A DNA stretch of 64,000 bases from Streptomyces hokutonensis (GCF_000376565.1 NZ_BARG01000050.1:62001-126000); one strand, 5' to 3'; shown: positions 16,732 through 25,248, numbered from the stretch's first letter. Translations and numbers: made by a program. Notes: a model not told the origin generated them from the letters alone.

Positions 16732-17500
16732 GACGGCGGATCTCCCCACGCAGTACATCGGTGATCTCAAGGGACAGTTCGGCCACGGGCGCGTCCTCGA
16801 TACGGCGCGGCTGCGGAATGTCGACCGTCCACTCGCGGGCGATCCGGCCGGGCCGGGAGGACAGCAGGATCACCCGCTGGGCGAGCCGTACCGCCTCCCG
16901 CACGTTGTGCGTGACGAAGAGGACGGAGAGCCCCGTCTCACCCCAGATACGGGTCAGTTCGTCGTGCAGGACGTCCCGCGTGATGGCGTCCAGCGCCGCG
17001 AACGGCTCGTCCATCAGCAGGATGCGGCTCTCCTGGGCGAGCGCGCGGGCCATGGCGACGCGCTGGCGCATACCGCCGGACAGCTCGTGCACCCGCTTGC
17101 CGTACGAGCCCTGAAGCCGGACCAGTTCGAGCAGTTCCTCGGTCCGGCCGCGCCGCTGGTCCTTCGGAACTCCCCTGAGTTTCAGGGCGAGTTCGATGTT
17201 CTTGCCGGCCGTGAGCCAGGGGAACAGGGCGTGCTCCTGGAACATCAGCGCCGGACGGCCGTCCGTGGTGATGGACCCGGTGGAGGGCCTGTCGAGGCCC
17301 GCCACCAGGTTCAGCAGGGTGGACTTGCCGCAGCCCGAGGCCCCCAGGAGGGTGACGAACTCGCCGGGAGCGACATCGATGGTGATGTCGTCCAGGACGA
17401 GCTGCTGCCCACCCGGCGTCGCGAAGGACTTCGAGACATGCTCAAGGCGTGCCGCGTACTCGACCGCCGCGGTGGTCTCCTTGGCGAGGGTCGTGGCCAT
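16718..17500 (-). CDS. ssuB: SsuB/TauB-type ABC transporter ATPase
   Basis: A 260-residue ABC ATPase. Walker A GASGCGKST is near residue 48, the Q-loop reads MFQEHALFPW, the signature is LSGGMRQRVAMARAL, Walker B is ILLMDEPFAALD and the switch histidine is in FVTHNVREA. I chose ATG 17500 because a perfect AGGAGGTGA lies at proper spacing; the in-frame ATG at 17524 also has GGAGG upstream and adds eight residues. It powers the permease encoded next, which it overlaps by 14 bases. Confidence 0.88.
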   Translation of the reverse strand: MATTLAKETTAAVEYAARLEHVSKSFATPGGQQLVLDDITIDVAPGEFVTLLGASGCGKSTLLNLVAGLDRPSTGSITTDGRPALMFQEHALFPWLTAGKNIELALKLRGVPKDQRRGRTEELLELVRLQGSYGKRVHELSGGMRQRVAMARALAQESRILLMDEPFAALDAITRDVLHDELTRIWGETGLSVLFVTHNVREAVRLAQRVILLSSRPGRIAREWTVDIPQPRRIEDAPVAELSLEITDVLRGEIRRHGQQ

Positions 17501-17537
17501 GGTCGTCACCTCCTGGGAAGTCATCGGGCTCCTCCGA

Positions 17538-18650
17538 TCAGCTCGTGCCGAGGCCGGCGGCGTCGACGGTGCTGTCGCCGTCCGCCTTGAGGACCTTGTT
17601 GAGGAGCGTCAGGTCGTAGATGCCGCTCAGGTCGGGCTTCGCCAGCAGACCCGCCTTCACCGCGTGCTCCGCCTCGGTGTTGAGGGTGGCGGCCAGCGGG
17701 TCGTTGGTGAACTGGATCGAACTCCACGCCGGGTCCAGGACGTTGGCGGGAAGCGCCTTGCCGGAGTCGGCCTCCAGCTGCTTGTTCGCCGCGGCCTTCG
17801 CCTCGGTCGGGTTGGCGTTGATCCACTTGTTGGCCGCGACCGAGCCCTTCAGGACCGCCTCGACGACCTTCGGGTGCTCCTTGAGGAAGCTCTGCCGGAC
17901 GATGATGTTCGTGATCACGAACTTCTTGTCGGGCCACAGCGTCGACTCGTCGAGCAGTACCTTGCCGCCCTCGGCGACCAGCTTCGACGCGGTCGGCTCC
18001 GGCACCCACGCGCCGTCGATCGAACCGGCCTTGAAGGCGTCCGGGGTGATCTTGTTGTCGGTGCGGACGACGGTGACGTCACCCTTGCCGCTCTGCGCGT
18101 CGACCTTCCAGCCCTGGTCCGCGATCCAGTTGAGGAACGCCACGTCCTGCGTGTTGCCCAGCTGGGGCGTCGCGATCTTCTTGCCCTTGACGTCCTTCAG
18201 GGACTTGATCTTCTTCGGGTTGACGACCAGCTTCACCCCGCCGGACGCCGAACCGCCGATGATCTTCAGGCTCTTGCCGTTGGACTTGGTGTAGCCGTTG
18301 ATCGCCGGGGAGGGGCCGATCCAGCCGATGTCGATGGAGTTCGAGTTGAGCGCCTCGATCTCGGACGGTCCGGCGTTGAAGGTCGCGTACTCGGCCTTGG
18401 TGGCGCCCAGTTCCTTCTGGAACAGACCCTGCTCACGGCCGACGAGCGCGGTCCCGTGGGTCAGGTTGCCGAAGTAGCCGATCTTCACGGAGGCGAGACC
18501 GTCGATCTTGGAGGACCCGGCGGCGACCTTCTCCTTGGAGTTGGTGTCCTTGGAGTCCGACCCGTAGCCGCAGGCGGCGAGGGTGAGCAGGGGGAGCGCG
18601 GCGACCACGGCTATGCCGCGGCGCAGAAGTGTTGAGCGGTTGGCAGGCAC
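17538..18650 (-). CDS. ssuA: SsuA-type lipoprotein substrate-binding protein
   Basis: A 370-residue periplasmic-binding-type lipoprotein (NMT1/SsuA class). The signal peptide ends with lipobox LAAC followed by GYG. The mature domain starts with ASVKIGYFGNLTHG and continues through the two-lobe binding fold (INGYTKSNGK, VVNPKKIKSLKDVKGKKIATP). I use GTG 18650, which has GAGGA about 9 bases upstream; GTG 18683 is also in frame. It sits 37 bases before the ATPase start and is part of the sulfur-linked transporter. The ligand is likely a sulfonate, sulfate ester or similar anion, by context only. Confidence 0.85.
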   Translation of the reverse strand: MPANRSTLLRRGIAVVAALPLLTLAACGYGSDSKDTNSKEKVAAGSSKIDGLASVKIGYFGNLTHGTALVGREQGLFQKELGATKAEYATFNAGPSEIEALNSNSIDIGWIGPSPAINGYTKSNGKSLKIIGGSASGGVKLVVNPKKIKSLKDVKGKKIATPQLGNTQDVAFLNWIADQGWKVDAQSGKGDVTVVRTDNKITPDAFKAGSIDGAWVPEPTASKLVAEGGKVLLDESTLWPDKKFVITNIIVRQSFLKEHPKVVEAVLKGSVAANKWINANPTEAKAAANKQLEADSGKALPANVLDPAWSSIQFTNDPLAATLNTEAEHAVKAGLLAKPDLSGIYDLTLLNKVLKADGDSTVDAAGLGTS

Positions 18651-18779
18651 GGGAGGTGTTCCTCTCGTTGGCCCGGCGGTCACGGTCTCAGTTCGTGGCC
18701 GGGAGGTCGGCAGGTCTTCGTTTTCGTCGCGTCCGGGACGGCGGGTGGGGGGACGGGGCGCGCAGGCAGTGCGCGTACG

Positions 18780-18884
18780 TCAGCCCGCACATCGCGCCAC
18801 TCCGCCCTGCCCGCTGCCGAGGGCGCCGCTGCCGACGCGGCCGCCCTCCTTCGCGAACGTGGAGTAGAAGTCCCTGGACGTCAT
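18780..18884 (-). CDS. possible 34-residue peptide between cysN and ssuA
   Basis: A 35-codon frame starts with ATG one base after the cysN stop (TGACATG) and reads MTSRDFYSTFAKEGGRVGSG before a Gly/Ala-rich end. The tight spacing argues for translation by coupling, but the sequence has no recognisable domain, and I see no independent Shine-Dalgarno. It could be a regulatory uORF for the transporter genes or chance. Confidence 0.3.
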   Translation of the reverse strand: MTSRDFYSTFAKEGGRVGSGALGSGQGGVARCAG

Positions 18885-18885
18885 G

Positions 18886-20214
18886 TCAGAAGTCCCAACC
18901 GTCGTCGTCCGTACCGTCCTTGACGGGCTCCGGTGCCGCGAACGACTCGCCGACCATGCCGGCGGTCAGCGTGGTGCCGTCCGCCGGGTCGATCAGGATG
19001 AACGATCCGGTACGGCGCGAGTCCGCGTACGAGTCCACCGGCAGCGGCTCCGCGGTGCGGATCTTCACGCGGCCGATGTCGTTGGCGACGAGCTGTCCCG
19101 GGTGCGGGTGCAGGGACAGGTCGTCGAGTGTGAGGCGGGACGGGATGTCCTTCACGATCGCCTTGACCGTGCGGGTGCCGTGCTTCAGGAGGACCCGGTG
19201 GCCCACGGTCAGCGGCTGGTCCGCGACATGGCAGACGGTCGCCTCGATGTCCTGCGTGGTCGCCGGGGCGTCCTTGCTGGGCACGATCAGGTCGCCGCGC
19301 GAGATGTCGATGTCGTCCTCGAGGAGGACGGTCACCGACTGCGTGGTCCACGCGGTGTTGACCGGCTTGCCGAGCAGGTCGATGCCGGAGATCCTCGTGG
19401 CCCGCCCGGACGGCAGCACGGTCACCGCCTCGCCCACCCGGAACGTACCGGCCGCGATCTGGCCCGCGTACCCCCGGTAGTCCGGCAGGTCGGCGCTCTG
19501 CGGCCGGATCACGTACTGCACGGGCAGCCGCGCGTGGCAGTGGCTCAGGTCGTGGGCGACCGGTACCGACTCCAGGTGCTCCAGGAACGTGGGCCCGCCG
19601 TACCAGTCCATGTGCGCGGACGGCTCCACCACGTTGTCCCCGGCCAGCGCCGAGATCGGGATCGCGGTGATCTCCGGGACGCCCAGCTCGCTCGCGTACG
19701 CCGTGAACTCCTCGGCGATCGCCGCGAACACGGACTCCTTGTACTCGACGAGGTCCATCTTGTTGACCGCGAGCACCACGTGCGGCACCCGCAGCAGCGC
19801 GGCGATCGCCGCGTGCCGCCGGGTCTGCTCGACGACACCGTTGCGGGCGTCGACGAGGATCACCGTCAGCTCGGCCGTGGAGGCACCCGTCACCATGTTG
19901 CGGGTGTACTGCACGTGGCCGGGCGTGTCGGCGAGGATGAACCGGCGCCGGGGCGTGGCGAAGTACCGGTACGCCACGTCGATGGTGATGCCCTGTTCGC
20001 GTTCGGCGCGCAGGCCGTCGGTGAGCAGCGCGAGGTCGGGCGCGTCCTGCCCGCGATCGGCCGAAACCCGCTGCACTGCCTCCAGTTGGTCGGTGAGGAC
20101 CGACTTGGAGTCGTGCAACAGCCGTCCTACGAGCGTGGACTTGCCGTCGTCGACCGAACCGGCCGTCGCGAACCGCAGGAGGGTCGTTTCGGTGAGTTCC
20201 GTGATGGTGCTCAT
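18886..20214 (-). CDS. cysN: sulfate adenylyltransferase subunit 1 (GTPase)
   Basis: A 442-residue GTPase subunit of ATP sulfurylase; GTP hydrolysis drives formation of adenylyl sulfate (APS) with CysD. It shows an elongation-factor-like G domain: GSVDDGKSTL (P-loop, about 19), DTPGH (about 97) and NKMD (about 152), followed by two beta-barrel domains. There is no fused APS kinase domain; the kinase is separate (cysC). It starts at ATG 2 bases after the cysD stop. The C-terminus is acidic (TDDDGWDF). Confidence 0.95.
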   Translation of the reverse strand: MSTITELTETTLLRFATAGSVDDGKSTLVGRLLHDSKSVLTDQLEAVQRVSADRGQDAPDLALLTDGLRAEREQGITIDVAYRYFATPRRRFILADTPGHVQYTRNMVTGASTAELTVILVDARNGVVEQTRRHAAIAALLRVPHVVLAVNKMDLVEYKESVFAAIAEEFTAYASELGVPEITAIPISALAGDNVVEPSAHMDWYGGPTFLEHLESVPVAHDLSHCHARLPVQYVIRPQSADLPDYRGYAGQIAAGTFRVGEAVTVLPSGRATRISGIDLLGKPVNTAWTTQSVTVLLEDDIDISRGDLIVPSKDAPATTQDIEATVCHVADQPLTVGHRVLLKHGTRTVKAIVKDIPSRLTLDDLSLHPHPGQLVANDIGRVKIRTAEPLPVDSYADSRRTGSFILIDPADGTTLTAGMVGESFAAPEPVKDGTDDDGWDF

Positions 20215-20216
20215 GG

Positions 20217-21155
20217 TTAGAAGTACCCCTCGCGCTTGCGGTCTTCCATCGCGGCCTCGGACAGCTTGTCGTCGGCACGCGTGGCGCCCCGCTCGGTCAG
20301 CCGGGAGGCCGCGATCTCGGTGATGACCTGCTCCAGCGTCACCGCGTCCGAGTCCACGGCACCGGTGCACGACATGTCACCGACGGTCCGGTACCGGATG
20401 AGCCGCTTCTCCACGGTCTCGTCCGCCTTCGGCCCGCCCCACTCACCGGCGGTCAGCCACATGCCGCCCCGGTTGAAGACCTCACGCTCGTGCGCGAAGT
20501 AGATCTGCGGAAGCTCGATGCCCTCGCGGGCGATGTACTGCCAGACGTCCAGCTCGGTCCAGTTGGACAGCGGGAACACCCGGACGTGCTCGCCGGCCGC
20601 GTGCCGCCCGTTGTAGAGGTTCCACAGCTCGGGCCGCTGGCGCCGGGGGTCCCACTGAGAGAACTCGTCCCGCAGCGAGAACACCCGCTCCTTCGCCCGT
20701 GCCTTCTCCTCGTCCCTGCGCCCGCCGCCGAAGACCGCGTCGAACTTCTCGGCCTGGATCTTCTCGGTCAGCGGCAGGGTCTGGAGCGGGTTGCGGGTCC
20801 CGTCGGGCCGTTCGCGCAGCACACCGCGGTCGATGTAGTCCTGTACGGAGGCCACATGCAACCGCAGCCCGTGCTTCTCGACCGTGCGGTCCCGGTACTC
20901 AAGCACCTCGGGGAAGTTGTGTCCCGTGTCCACATGGAGCAGCGAGAAAGGAACCGGCGCCGGAGCGAACGCCTTCAGCGCCAGATGCAGCATGACGATC
21001 GAGTCCTTGCCGCCGGAGAAGAGAATCACCGGCCGCTCGAACTCACCCGCCACCTCACGGAAGATGTGCACCGCCTCGGACTCCAGAGCGTCCAGGTGCG
21101 AGAGGGCGTACGGCGTGTCCGTACCCTCGTCGGTCTTGGCGACGGTCGCCGTCAT
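20217..21155 (-). CDS. cysD: sulfate adenylyltransferase subunit 2
   Basis: A 312-residue catalytic subunit of ATP sulfurylase, making APS from ATP and sulfate. The PP-loop SGGKDSIVMLHLA is at about 48-60. The conserved FGGGRRDEEKARAKER segment (about 145) and the C-terminus EAAMEDRKREGYF fit the family at normal length. It overlaps cysC by 4 bases (ATGA) and is followed by cysN after 2 bases, so the three genes form a coupled APS/PAPS module. Confidence 0.95.
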   Translation of the reverse strand: MTATVAKTDEGTDTPYALSHLDALESEAVHIFREVAGEFERPVILFSGGKDSIVMLHLALKAFAPAPVPFSLLHVDTGHNFPEVLEYRDRTVEKHGLRLHVASVQDYIDRGVLRERPDGTRNPLQTLPLTEKIQAEKFDAVFGGGRRDEEKARAKERVFSLRDEFSQWDPRRQRPELWNLYNGRHAAGEHVRVFPLSNWTELDVWQYIAREGIELPQIYFAHEREVFNRGGMWLTAGEWGGPKADETVEKRLIRYRTVGDMSCTGAVDSDAVTLEQVITEIAASRLTERGATRADDKLSEAAMEDRKREGYF

Positions 21156-21715
21156 GCCAGTCCCCTCTCGGTGAGCAGCGCGTGGAGTGCCGCTGCCGAC
21201 TCCTGCACGGTCTGGTGCTGCGACTCGATCCGCAGATCCGGCGACTCGGGCTCCTCGTACGGGTCGTCGACCCCGGTGAGCCCGGTCAGTTCACCGGCGG
21301 CCTGCTTGGCGTAGAGACCCTTCACATCGCGTGCGGAGCACACGTCGACCGGGGTCGCCACATGCACCTCGATGTACGCGGCACCGCTCTCCTGGTGCCG
21401 CTTGCGGACGGCCTCGCGGCTGTCGGTGTACGGCGCGATGACCGGGACGAGCGCCTTGACGCCGTTGCGGGCGAGCAGCTCGGCGAGGAAGCCGATGCGC
21501 TGCACGTTCGTGTGCCGGTCCTCGCGGCTGAAACCGAGGCCCGCCGAGATGAACTCGCGGATCTCGTCGCCGTCGAGCACCTCGACGAGGTGGCCCTCCT
21601 CGCGCAGCCGGCCGGCCAGCTCGTACGCGATGGTGGTCTTGCCGGCACTCGGCAGACCCGTGAGCCAGACGGTGGCTCCGGTCGTCACGTGCAACTCCTT
21701 CTCGGTGATGGTCAT
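21152..21715 (-). CDS. cysC: adenylyl-sulfate kinase
   Basis: A 187-residue APS kinase that phosphorylates APS to PAPS. P-loop GLPSAGKTT at about 17-25; the DGDEIREF and GFSREDRHTNVQRIG regions hold the APS-binding residues; APYTDSREAVRKRH (about 97) and RDVKGLYAKQAAGE (about 130) form the lid. It starts at ATG 21715, overlapping the cysH stop (ATGA). It sits with a reductase that appears to act on APS directly, so PAPS here may serve sulfotransferases rather than assimilation. Confidence 0.95.
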   Translation of the reverse strand: MTITEKELHVTTGATVWLTGLPSAGKTTIAYELAGRLREEGHLVEVLDGDEIREFISAGLGFSREDRHTNVQRIGFLAELLARNGVKALVPVIAPYTDSREAVRKRHQESGAAYIEVHVATPVDVCSARDVKGLYAKQAAGELTGLTGVDDPYEEPESPDLRIESQHQTVQESAAALHALLTERGLA

Positions 21716-22422
21716 TCGTGCAGCCCGCACTCGGTCTTCCCGCGCCCCGCCCAGCGGCCGGCGCGCGCGTCCTCGCCCGCGAGGACCCGGCGGGTGCAGG
21801 GCGCGCAGCCGACGGACGCGTAGCCGTCCATCAGCAACGGGTTGGTGAGGACGCCGTGCTCGGCCACATACGCGTCCACGTCGTCCTGGGTCCAGCGGGC
21901 GATGGGGGAGATCTTGACCTTCCGGCGCTTCTCGTCCCAGCCGACGACCGGGGTGTTCGCCCGGGTCGGGGACTCGTCGCGGCGCAGTCCGGTCGCCCAG
22001 GCCGCGTACTTGGTGAGGCCCTGCTCCAGCGGCTGGACCTTGCGCAGCTTGCAGCACAGGTCCGGGTCGCGGTCGTGCAGCTTGGGGCCGTACTCGGCGT
22101 CCTGCTCGGCGACGGTCTGGCGCGGGGTGAGCGTGATGACGTTGACGTCCATCACGGCCTCGACCGCGTCACGGGTGCCGATGGTCTCGGGGAAGTGGTA
22201 GCCGGTGTCGAGGAACACCACGTCGACGCCGGGCATCGCGCGGGAGGCGAGGTGGGCGACCACCGCGTCCTCCATCGAGGAGGTCACGCAGAACTGCTTG
22301 CCGAAGGTCTGCACCGCCCACTGGAGGATCTCCAGCGCGGAGGCGTCCTCCAGGTCGCGGCCCGCCTGCTCGGCGAGGGCTTTCAAGTCGTCGGTGGGGC
22401 GCGCCTTCTGAGTCGTCGTCAT
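21712..22422 (-). CDS. cysH: adenylyl-sulfate reductase (iron-sulfur CysH)
   Basis: A 236-residue thioredoxin-dependent reductase giving sulfite. It has the PP-loop-type SSMEDAVVAHL near residue 40, the C-terminal catalytic ECGLH, and both cysteine pairs (CCKL near 112 and CAPC near 205) that ligate the [4Fe-4S] cluster of APS reductases. That pattern indicates use of APS rather than PAPS. The ATG at 22422 overlaps the zinc-ribbon peptide stop by ATGA; upstream in-frame residues are not conserved. Confidence 0.93.
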   Translation of the reverse strand: MTTTQKARPTDDLKALAEQAGRDLEDASALEILQWAVQTFGKQFCVTSSMEDAVVAHLASRAMPGVDVVFLDTGYHFPETIGTRDAVEAVMDVNVITLTPRQTVAEQDAEYGPKLHDRDPDLCCKLRKVQPLEQGLTKYAAWATGLRRDESPTRANTPVVGWDEKRRKVKISPIARWTQDDVDAYVAEHGVLTNPLLMDGYASVGCAPCTRRVLAGEDARAGRWAGRGKTECGLHE

Positions 22423-22598
22423 TTCTGTTCTCCCCCTGCGTCGGTCTGCGTCAGACCCCGGGCGAGGAGCCCGAGGAACTTCAGCTGAAAGGCCCGATTG
22501 CATGCCGCGCATTCCCATGCGCCATGGCCCTGCTCGTTGGGACGCAGGTCCTCGTCGCCGCAGTAGGGGCAGTAGAAGGGGGCGGCGCGCTCGCTCAC
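22419..22598 (-). CDS. 59-residue zinc-ribbon peptide in the sulfur operon
   Basis: A small protein, easily missed. GTG start overlaps the sulfite reductase stop (GTGA) and its own stop overlaps the cysH start (ATGA), so translation is coupled on both sides. It shows a four-cysteine ribbon, CPYC (10-13) and CAAC (30-33), then a short hydrophobic/basic helix (FQLKFLGLLARGL). It is a conserved companion of actinobacterial sulfite reductase operons as far as I recall. It could carry or sense metal or help cluster assembly; no activity is known to me. Confidence 0.85.
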   Translation of the reverse strand: MSERAAPFYCPYCGDEDLRPNEQGHGAWECAACNRAFQLKFLGLLARGLTQTDAGGEQK

Positions 22599-24292
22599 GA
22601 CAGCGACTCCTCGCTGGCGCGCGTGGCCCAGGTGGCGAAGCGCTCGCCGTCCTCGCGCTCCTGCTGGAACCGGGTGAGGACCCGCTCGACGTAGTCGGGC
22701 AGCTCCTCCGAAGTGACCTTCAGGCCACGGACCTTGCGGCCGAAGCCGGCCTCCAGACCGAGGGCGCCGCCGAGGTGCACCTGGAAGCCCTCGACCTGCT
22801 CGCCCTTGTCGTTGAGGACCAACTGGCCCTTGAGACCGATGTCCGCGACCTGGATACGGGCGCAGGCGTTCGGGCAGCCGTTGATGTTGATGGTGATCGG
22901 CTCGTCGAACTCCGGGATGCGGCGCTCCAGTTCGTCGATGAGCGTGATGCCGCGCTGCTTGGTCTCGACGATCGCGAGCTTGCAGTACTCGATGCCGGTG
23001 CAGGCCATGGTGCCGCGCCGGAACGGGGAGGGCTTCGCGGTGAGGCCCAGCGCCTCCAGGCCCTCCACCAGCGAGTCGATCCGGCTCTCCTCGACGTCGA
23101 GCACGATCATCTTCTGCTCGACGGTCGTACGCAGCCGGCCCGAGCCGTGCGCCTGCGCCAGCTCGGCGATCTTCGTGAGCGTGGTGCCGTCGACACGGCC
23201 GACACGCGGCGCGAAACCGACGTAGAAGAGGCCGTCCTGCTGGCGGTGGACGCCGACGTGGTCGCGCCAGCGCTGGACGGGCTGCGCGGGGGCGGGGCCG
23301 TCGACGAGCTTGCGCTTGAGGTACTCGTCCTCCAGGACCTGGCGGAACTTCTCCTGGCCCCAGTCGGCGACGAGGAACTTCAGGCGGGCGCGGGTGCGCA
23401 GCCGCCGGTAGCCGTAGTCGCGGAAGATGCCGATCACGCCGGCCCAGACGTCCGGGACCTCGTCCAGCGGGACCCAGGCGCCGAGCCGGACGCCGATCTT
23501 CGGGTTGGTGGACAGACCGCCGCCGACCCACAGGTCGAAACCGGGGCCGTGCTCGGGGTGGTTGACGCCGACGAACGCGATGTCGTTGATCTCGTGCGCG
23601 ACGTCCAGGAGCGGGGATCCTGAGATCGCCGTCTTGAACTTGCGCGGGAGGTTGGAGAATTCCTTGGTGCCGATGTACAGGCGGTGGATCTCGTCGATGG
23701 CCGAGGTGCCGTCGATGATCTCGTCCTCGGCGATACCGGCGACCGGGGAGCCGAGGATGGTGCGGGGCGTGTCGCCGCAGGCCTCGGTAGTGGAGAGACC
23801 GACCGCCTCCAGGCGGTTCCAGATCTCGGGCACGTCCTCGATGCGGATCCAGTGGTACTGCACGTTCTGCCGGTCGGTGAGGTCGGCCGTGCCGCGCGCG
23901 AACTCCTGCGAGATCTCGCCGATCACCCGCAGCTGGTCCGTGGTCAGCCGGCCGCCGTCGATGCGGACGCGCAGCATGAAGTACTTGTCGTCCAGCTCCT
24001 CCGGCTCCAGGATCGCCGTCTTGCCGCCGTCGATCCCGGGCTTGCGCTGGGTGTACAGCCCCCACCAGCGCATACGGCCGCGCAGGTCGTTCGGGTCGAT
24101 GGAGTCGAAGCCGCGCTTGGAGTAGATCGTCTCAATGCGTGTCCGCACATTGAGACCGTCGTCGTCCTTCTTGAACTGCTCGTTGCCGTTGAGCGGAGTG
24201 AAGTGTCCGGCGGCCCACTGACCCTCACCGCGGTGACGGCTCACCTTGCGGCGGGGCGCTGCGGATGCAGGGTTCTCGGGGGTGGCGGCCAT
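22595..24292 (-). CDS. ferredoxin-dependent nitrite/sulfite reductase (assimilatory sulfite reductase)
   Basis: A 565-residue siroheme/[4Fe-4S] enzyme reducing sulfite to sulfide. Duplicated ferredoxin-like and siroheme domains are visible. The cluster cysteines lie in CTGIEYCKLA (CX5C, about 433) and NGCPNACA (CX3C, about 477), the coupled siroheme/4Fe-4S signature. Arg/Lys-rich QNVQYHWIRIEDVP near residue 144 fits substrate binding. Context (cysH, cysC, cysD, cysN) makes sulfite rather than nitrite the substrate. It starts at ATG behind GGAGGACG and follows a leader-peptide region of 127 bases. Confidence 0.95.
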   Translation of the reverse strand: MAATPENPASAAPRRKVSRHRGEGQWAAGHFTPLNGNEQFKKDDDGLNVRTRIETIYSKRGFDSIDPNDLRGRMRWWGLYTQRKPGIDGGKTAILEPEELDDKYFMLRVRIDGGRLTTDQLRVIGEISQEFARGTADLTDRQNVQYHWIRIEDVPEIWNRLEAVGLSTTEACGDTPRTILGSPVAGIAEDEIIDGTSAIDEIHRLYIGTKEFSNLPRKFKTAISGSPLLDVAHEINDIAFVGVNHPEHGPGFDLWVGGGLSTNPKIGVRLGAWVPLDEVPDVWAGVIGIFRDYGYRRLRTRARLKFLVADWGQEKFRQVLEDEYLKRKLVDGPAPAQPVQRWRDHVGVHRQQDGLFYVGFAPRVGRVDGTTLTKIAELAQAHGSGRLRTTVEQKMIVLDVEESRIDSLVEGLEALGLTAKPSPFRRGTMACTGIEYCKLAIVETKQRGITLIDELERRIPEFDEPITININGCPNACARIQVADIGLKGQLVLNDKGEQVEGFQVHLGGALGLEAGFGRKVRGLKVTSEELPDYVERVLTRFQQEREDGERFATWATRASEESLS

Positions 24293-24419
24293 GGTTCTAC
24301 GTCCTCCGGGACAGGCGGGTGATCGGCTCTGACCTGCGCGTACGGGCGCATGCGGGCATACGTGCGCGTCTTTGCGCAGGGTGGGGCAGATACGGGAAAT
24401 CCGGGGGGTTGCGGCTCGG

Positions 24420-24503
24420 CTAGCCCGCCGGACAGATGGCGCTGGACATGCGGCCGAGGTCGACGTGCCGCCGACTCACCAAGGCAATCCCAGTTCCAGA
24501 CAT
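24420..24503 (-). CDS. putative regulatory leader peptide of the sulfur operon
   Basis: A 27-residue peptide upstream of sulfite reductase. It carries the SRRHVDLGR core and ends SSAICPAG, the pattern of the actinobacterial 'putative leader peptide' found before sulfur and cysteine genes. A single cysteine codon near the end (residue 24) suits an attenuation mechanism in which ribosome stalling at low cysteinyl-tRNA changes downstream folding. The 127 bases between its stop and the reductase start are GC-rich with small competing stems, but I cannot define an attenuator. The pattern match is strong; the mechanism is inferred. Confidence 0.8.
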   Translation of the reverse strand: MSGTGIALVSRRHVDLGRMSSAICPAG

Positions 24504-24556
24504 GACGGAAGCGTGTCACGGCGATCTGGACACAGTCCAGCTTCGTCCGTCATGCG

Positions 24557-24591
24557 GACACCCTGGTCTCGATATGTGAGACGAGGGTGTC
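24557..24591. terminator. inverted repeat downstream of GNAT gene and upstream of the leader
   Basis: GACACCCTGGTCTC and GAGACGAGGGTGTC pair at 13 of 14 positions around a 7-base GATATGT loop. It lies 40 bases past the GNAT stop, so a terminator for that gene is the simplest reading. It also lies 54 bases before the leader peptide start, where an operator of the sulfur operon would be expected. Confidence 0.5.
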
Positions 24592-24630
24592 GTCAGTCAC
24601 ATGACGTGCGCGCGGTCTTGTCGGCGCAGG

Positions 24631-25203
24631 TCAGACCGGGTAGGCCCCCGGCCACGGGCCCGGCGTGGTCACCAGCGCCACCTCCTCGACCTGGGTGTCG
24701 AAGAGCTTGAAGCCCCGGCGCTGGTAGTTGTCCATCGCGTGCACCCCGTCCAGGCTGCAGGTATGCACCCAGACCCGCCGGGTGGGCGCCCGTCCCGGCC
24801 AGCGGTCCGCGAGGTCCCAGGCGCGGGCGGTGCCGTAGGAGAGGAGGTGGCCGCCGAGGCGTCGGCCGCGGAAGGCGGGGATCAGTCCGAAGTAGGCGAT
24901 CTCGACGACGCCGTCCTCGTGCGCGGCCAGTTCTGTGTAGCCGGCGGGAGTGCCCCGGTCGTACACGACCCAGGTCTCCGTGCCCGGCCGGTCCAGGTGC
25001 TCCTGCCACTGTGCGAACGTCCAGCCGAGCCGGTCGATCCAGAGGATGTCCCCGCCCACGGACGCGTACAGAAAGCGGCTGAGCTCGGGGGAGGGCACCT
25101 CGGCGCGGACGATCCGCACGTCTCCGTCCGGCGCGATGGCCGGGAGGAGGTCGCGCGGGTCGGTCTGCTCCAGGGACCAGGTGGTCACGGGGGTGTTCGT
25201 CAT
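24631..25203 (-). CDS. GNAT-family N-acetyltransferase
   Basis: A 190-residue acetyltransferase. The acetyl-CoA-binding core reads IAYFGLIPAFRGRRLGGHLLSYG (Q/RxxGxG/A-type loop near residues 110-125), and a late NYQRRGFKLF motif (about 161) is typical of the GNAT fold. The substrate is unknown. ATG at 25203 is used. It is followed by the inverted repeat and then the sulfur operon on the same strand; I see no functional link to sulfur metabolism. Confidence 0.85.
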   Translation of the reverse strand: MTNTPVTTWSLEQTDPRDLLPAIAPDGDVRIVRAEVPSPELSRFLYASVGGDILWIDRLGWTFAQWQEHLDRPGTETWVVYDRGTPAGYTELAAHEDGVVEIAYFGLIPAFRGRRLGGHLLSYGTARAWDLADRWPGRAPTRRVWVHTCSLDGVHAMDNYQRRGFKLFDTQVEEVALVTTPGPWPGAYPV

Positions 25204-25248
25204 GCCCGTCAGGGAATCATCCGGCCGGGGGATCTGTCGATCAGTGGA

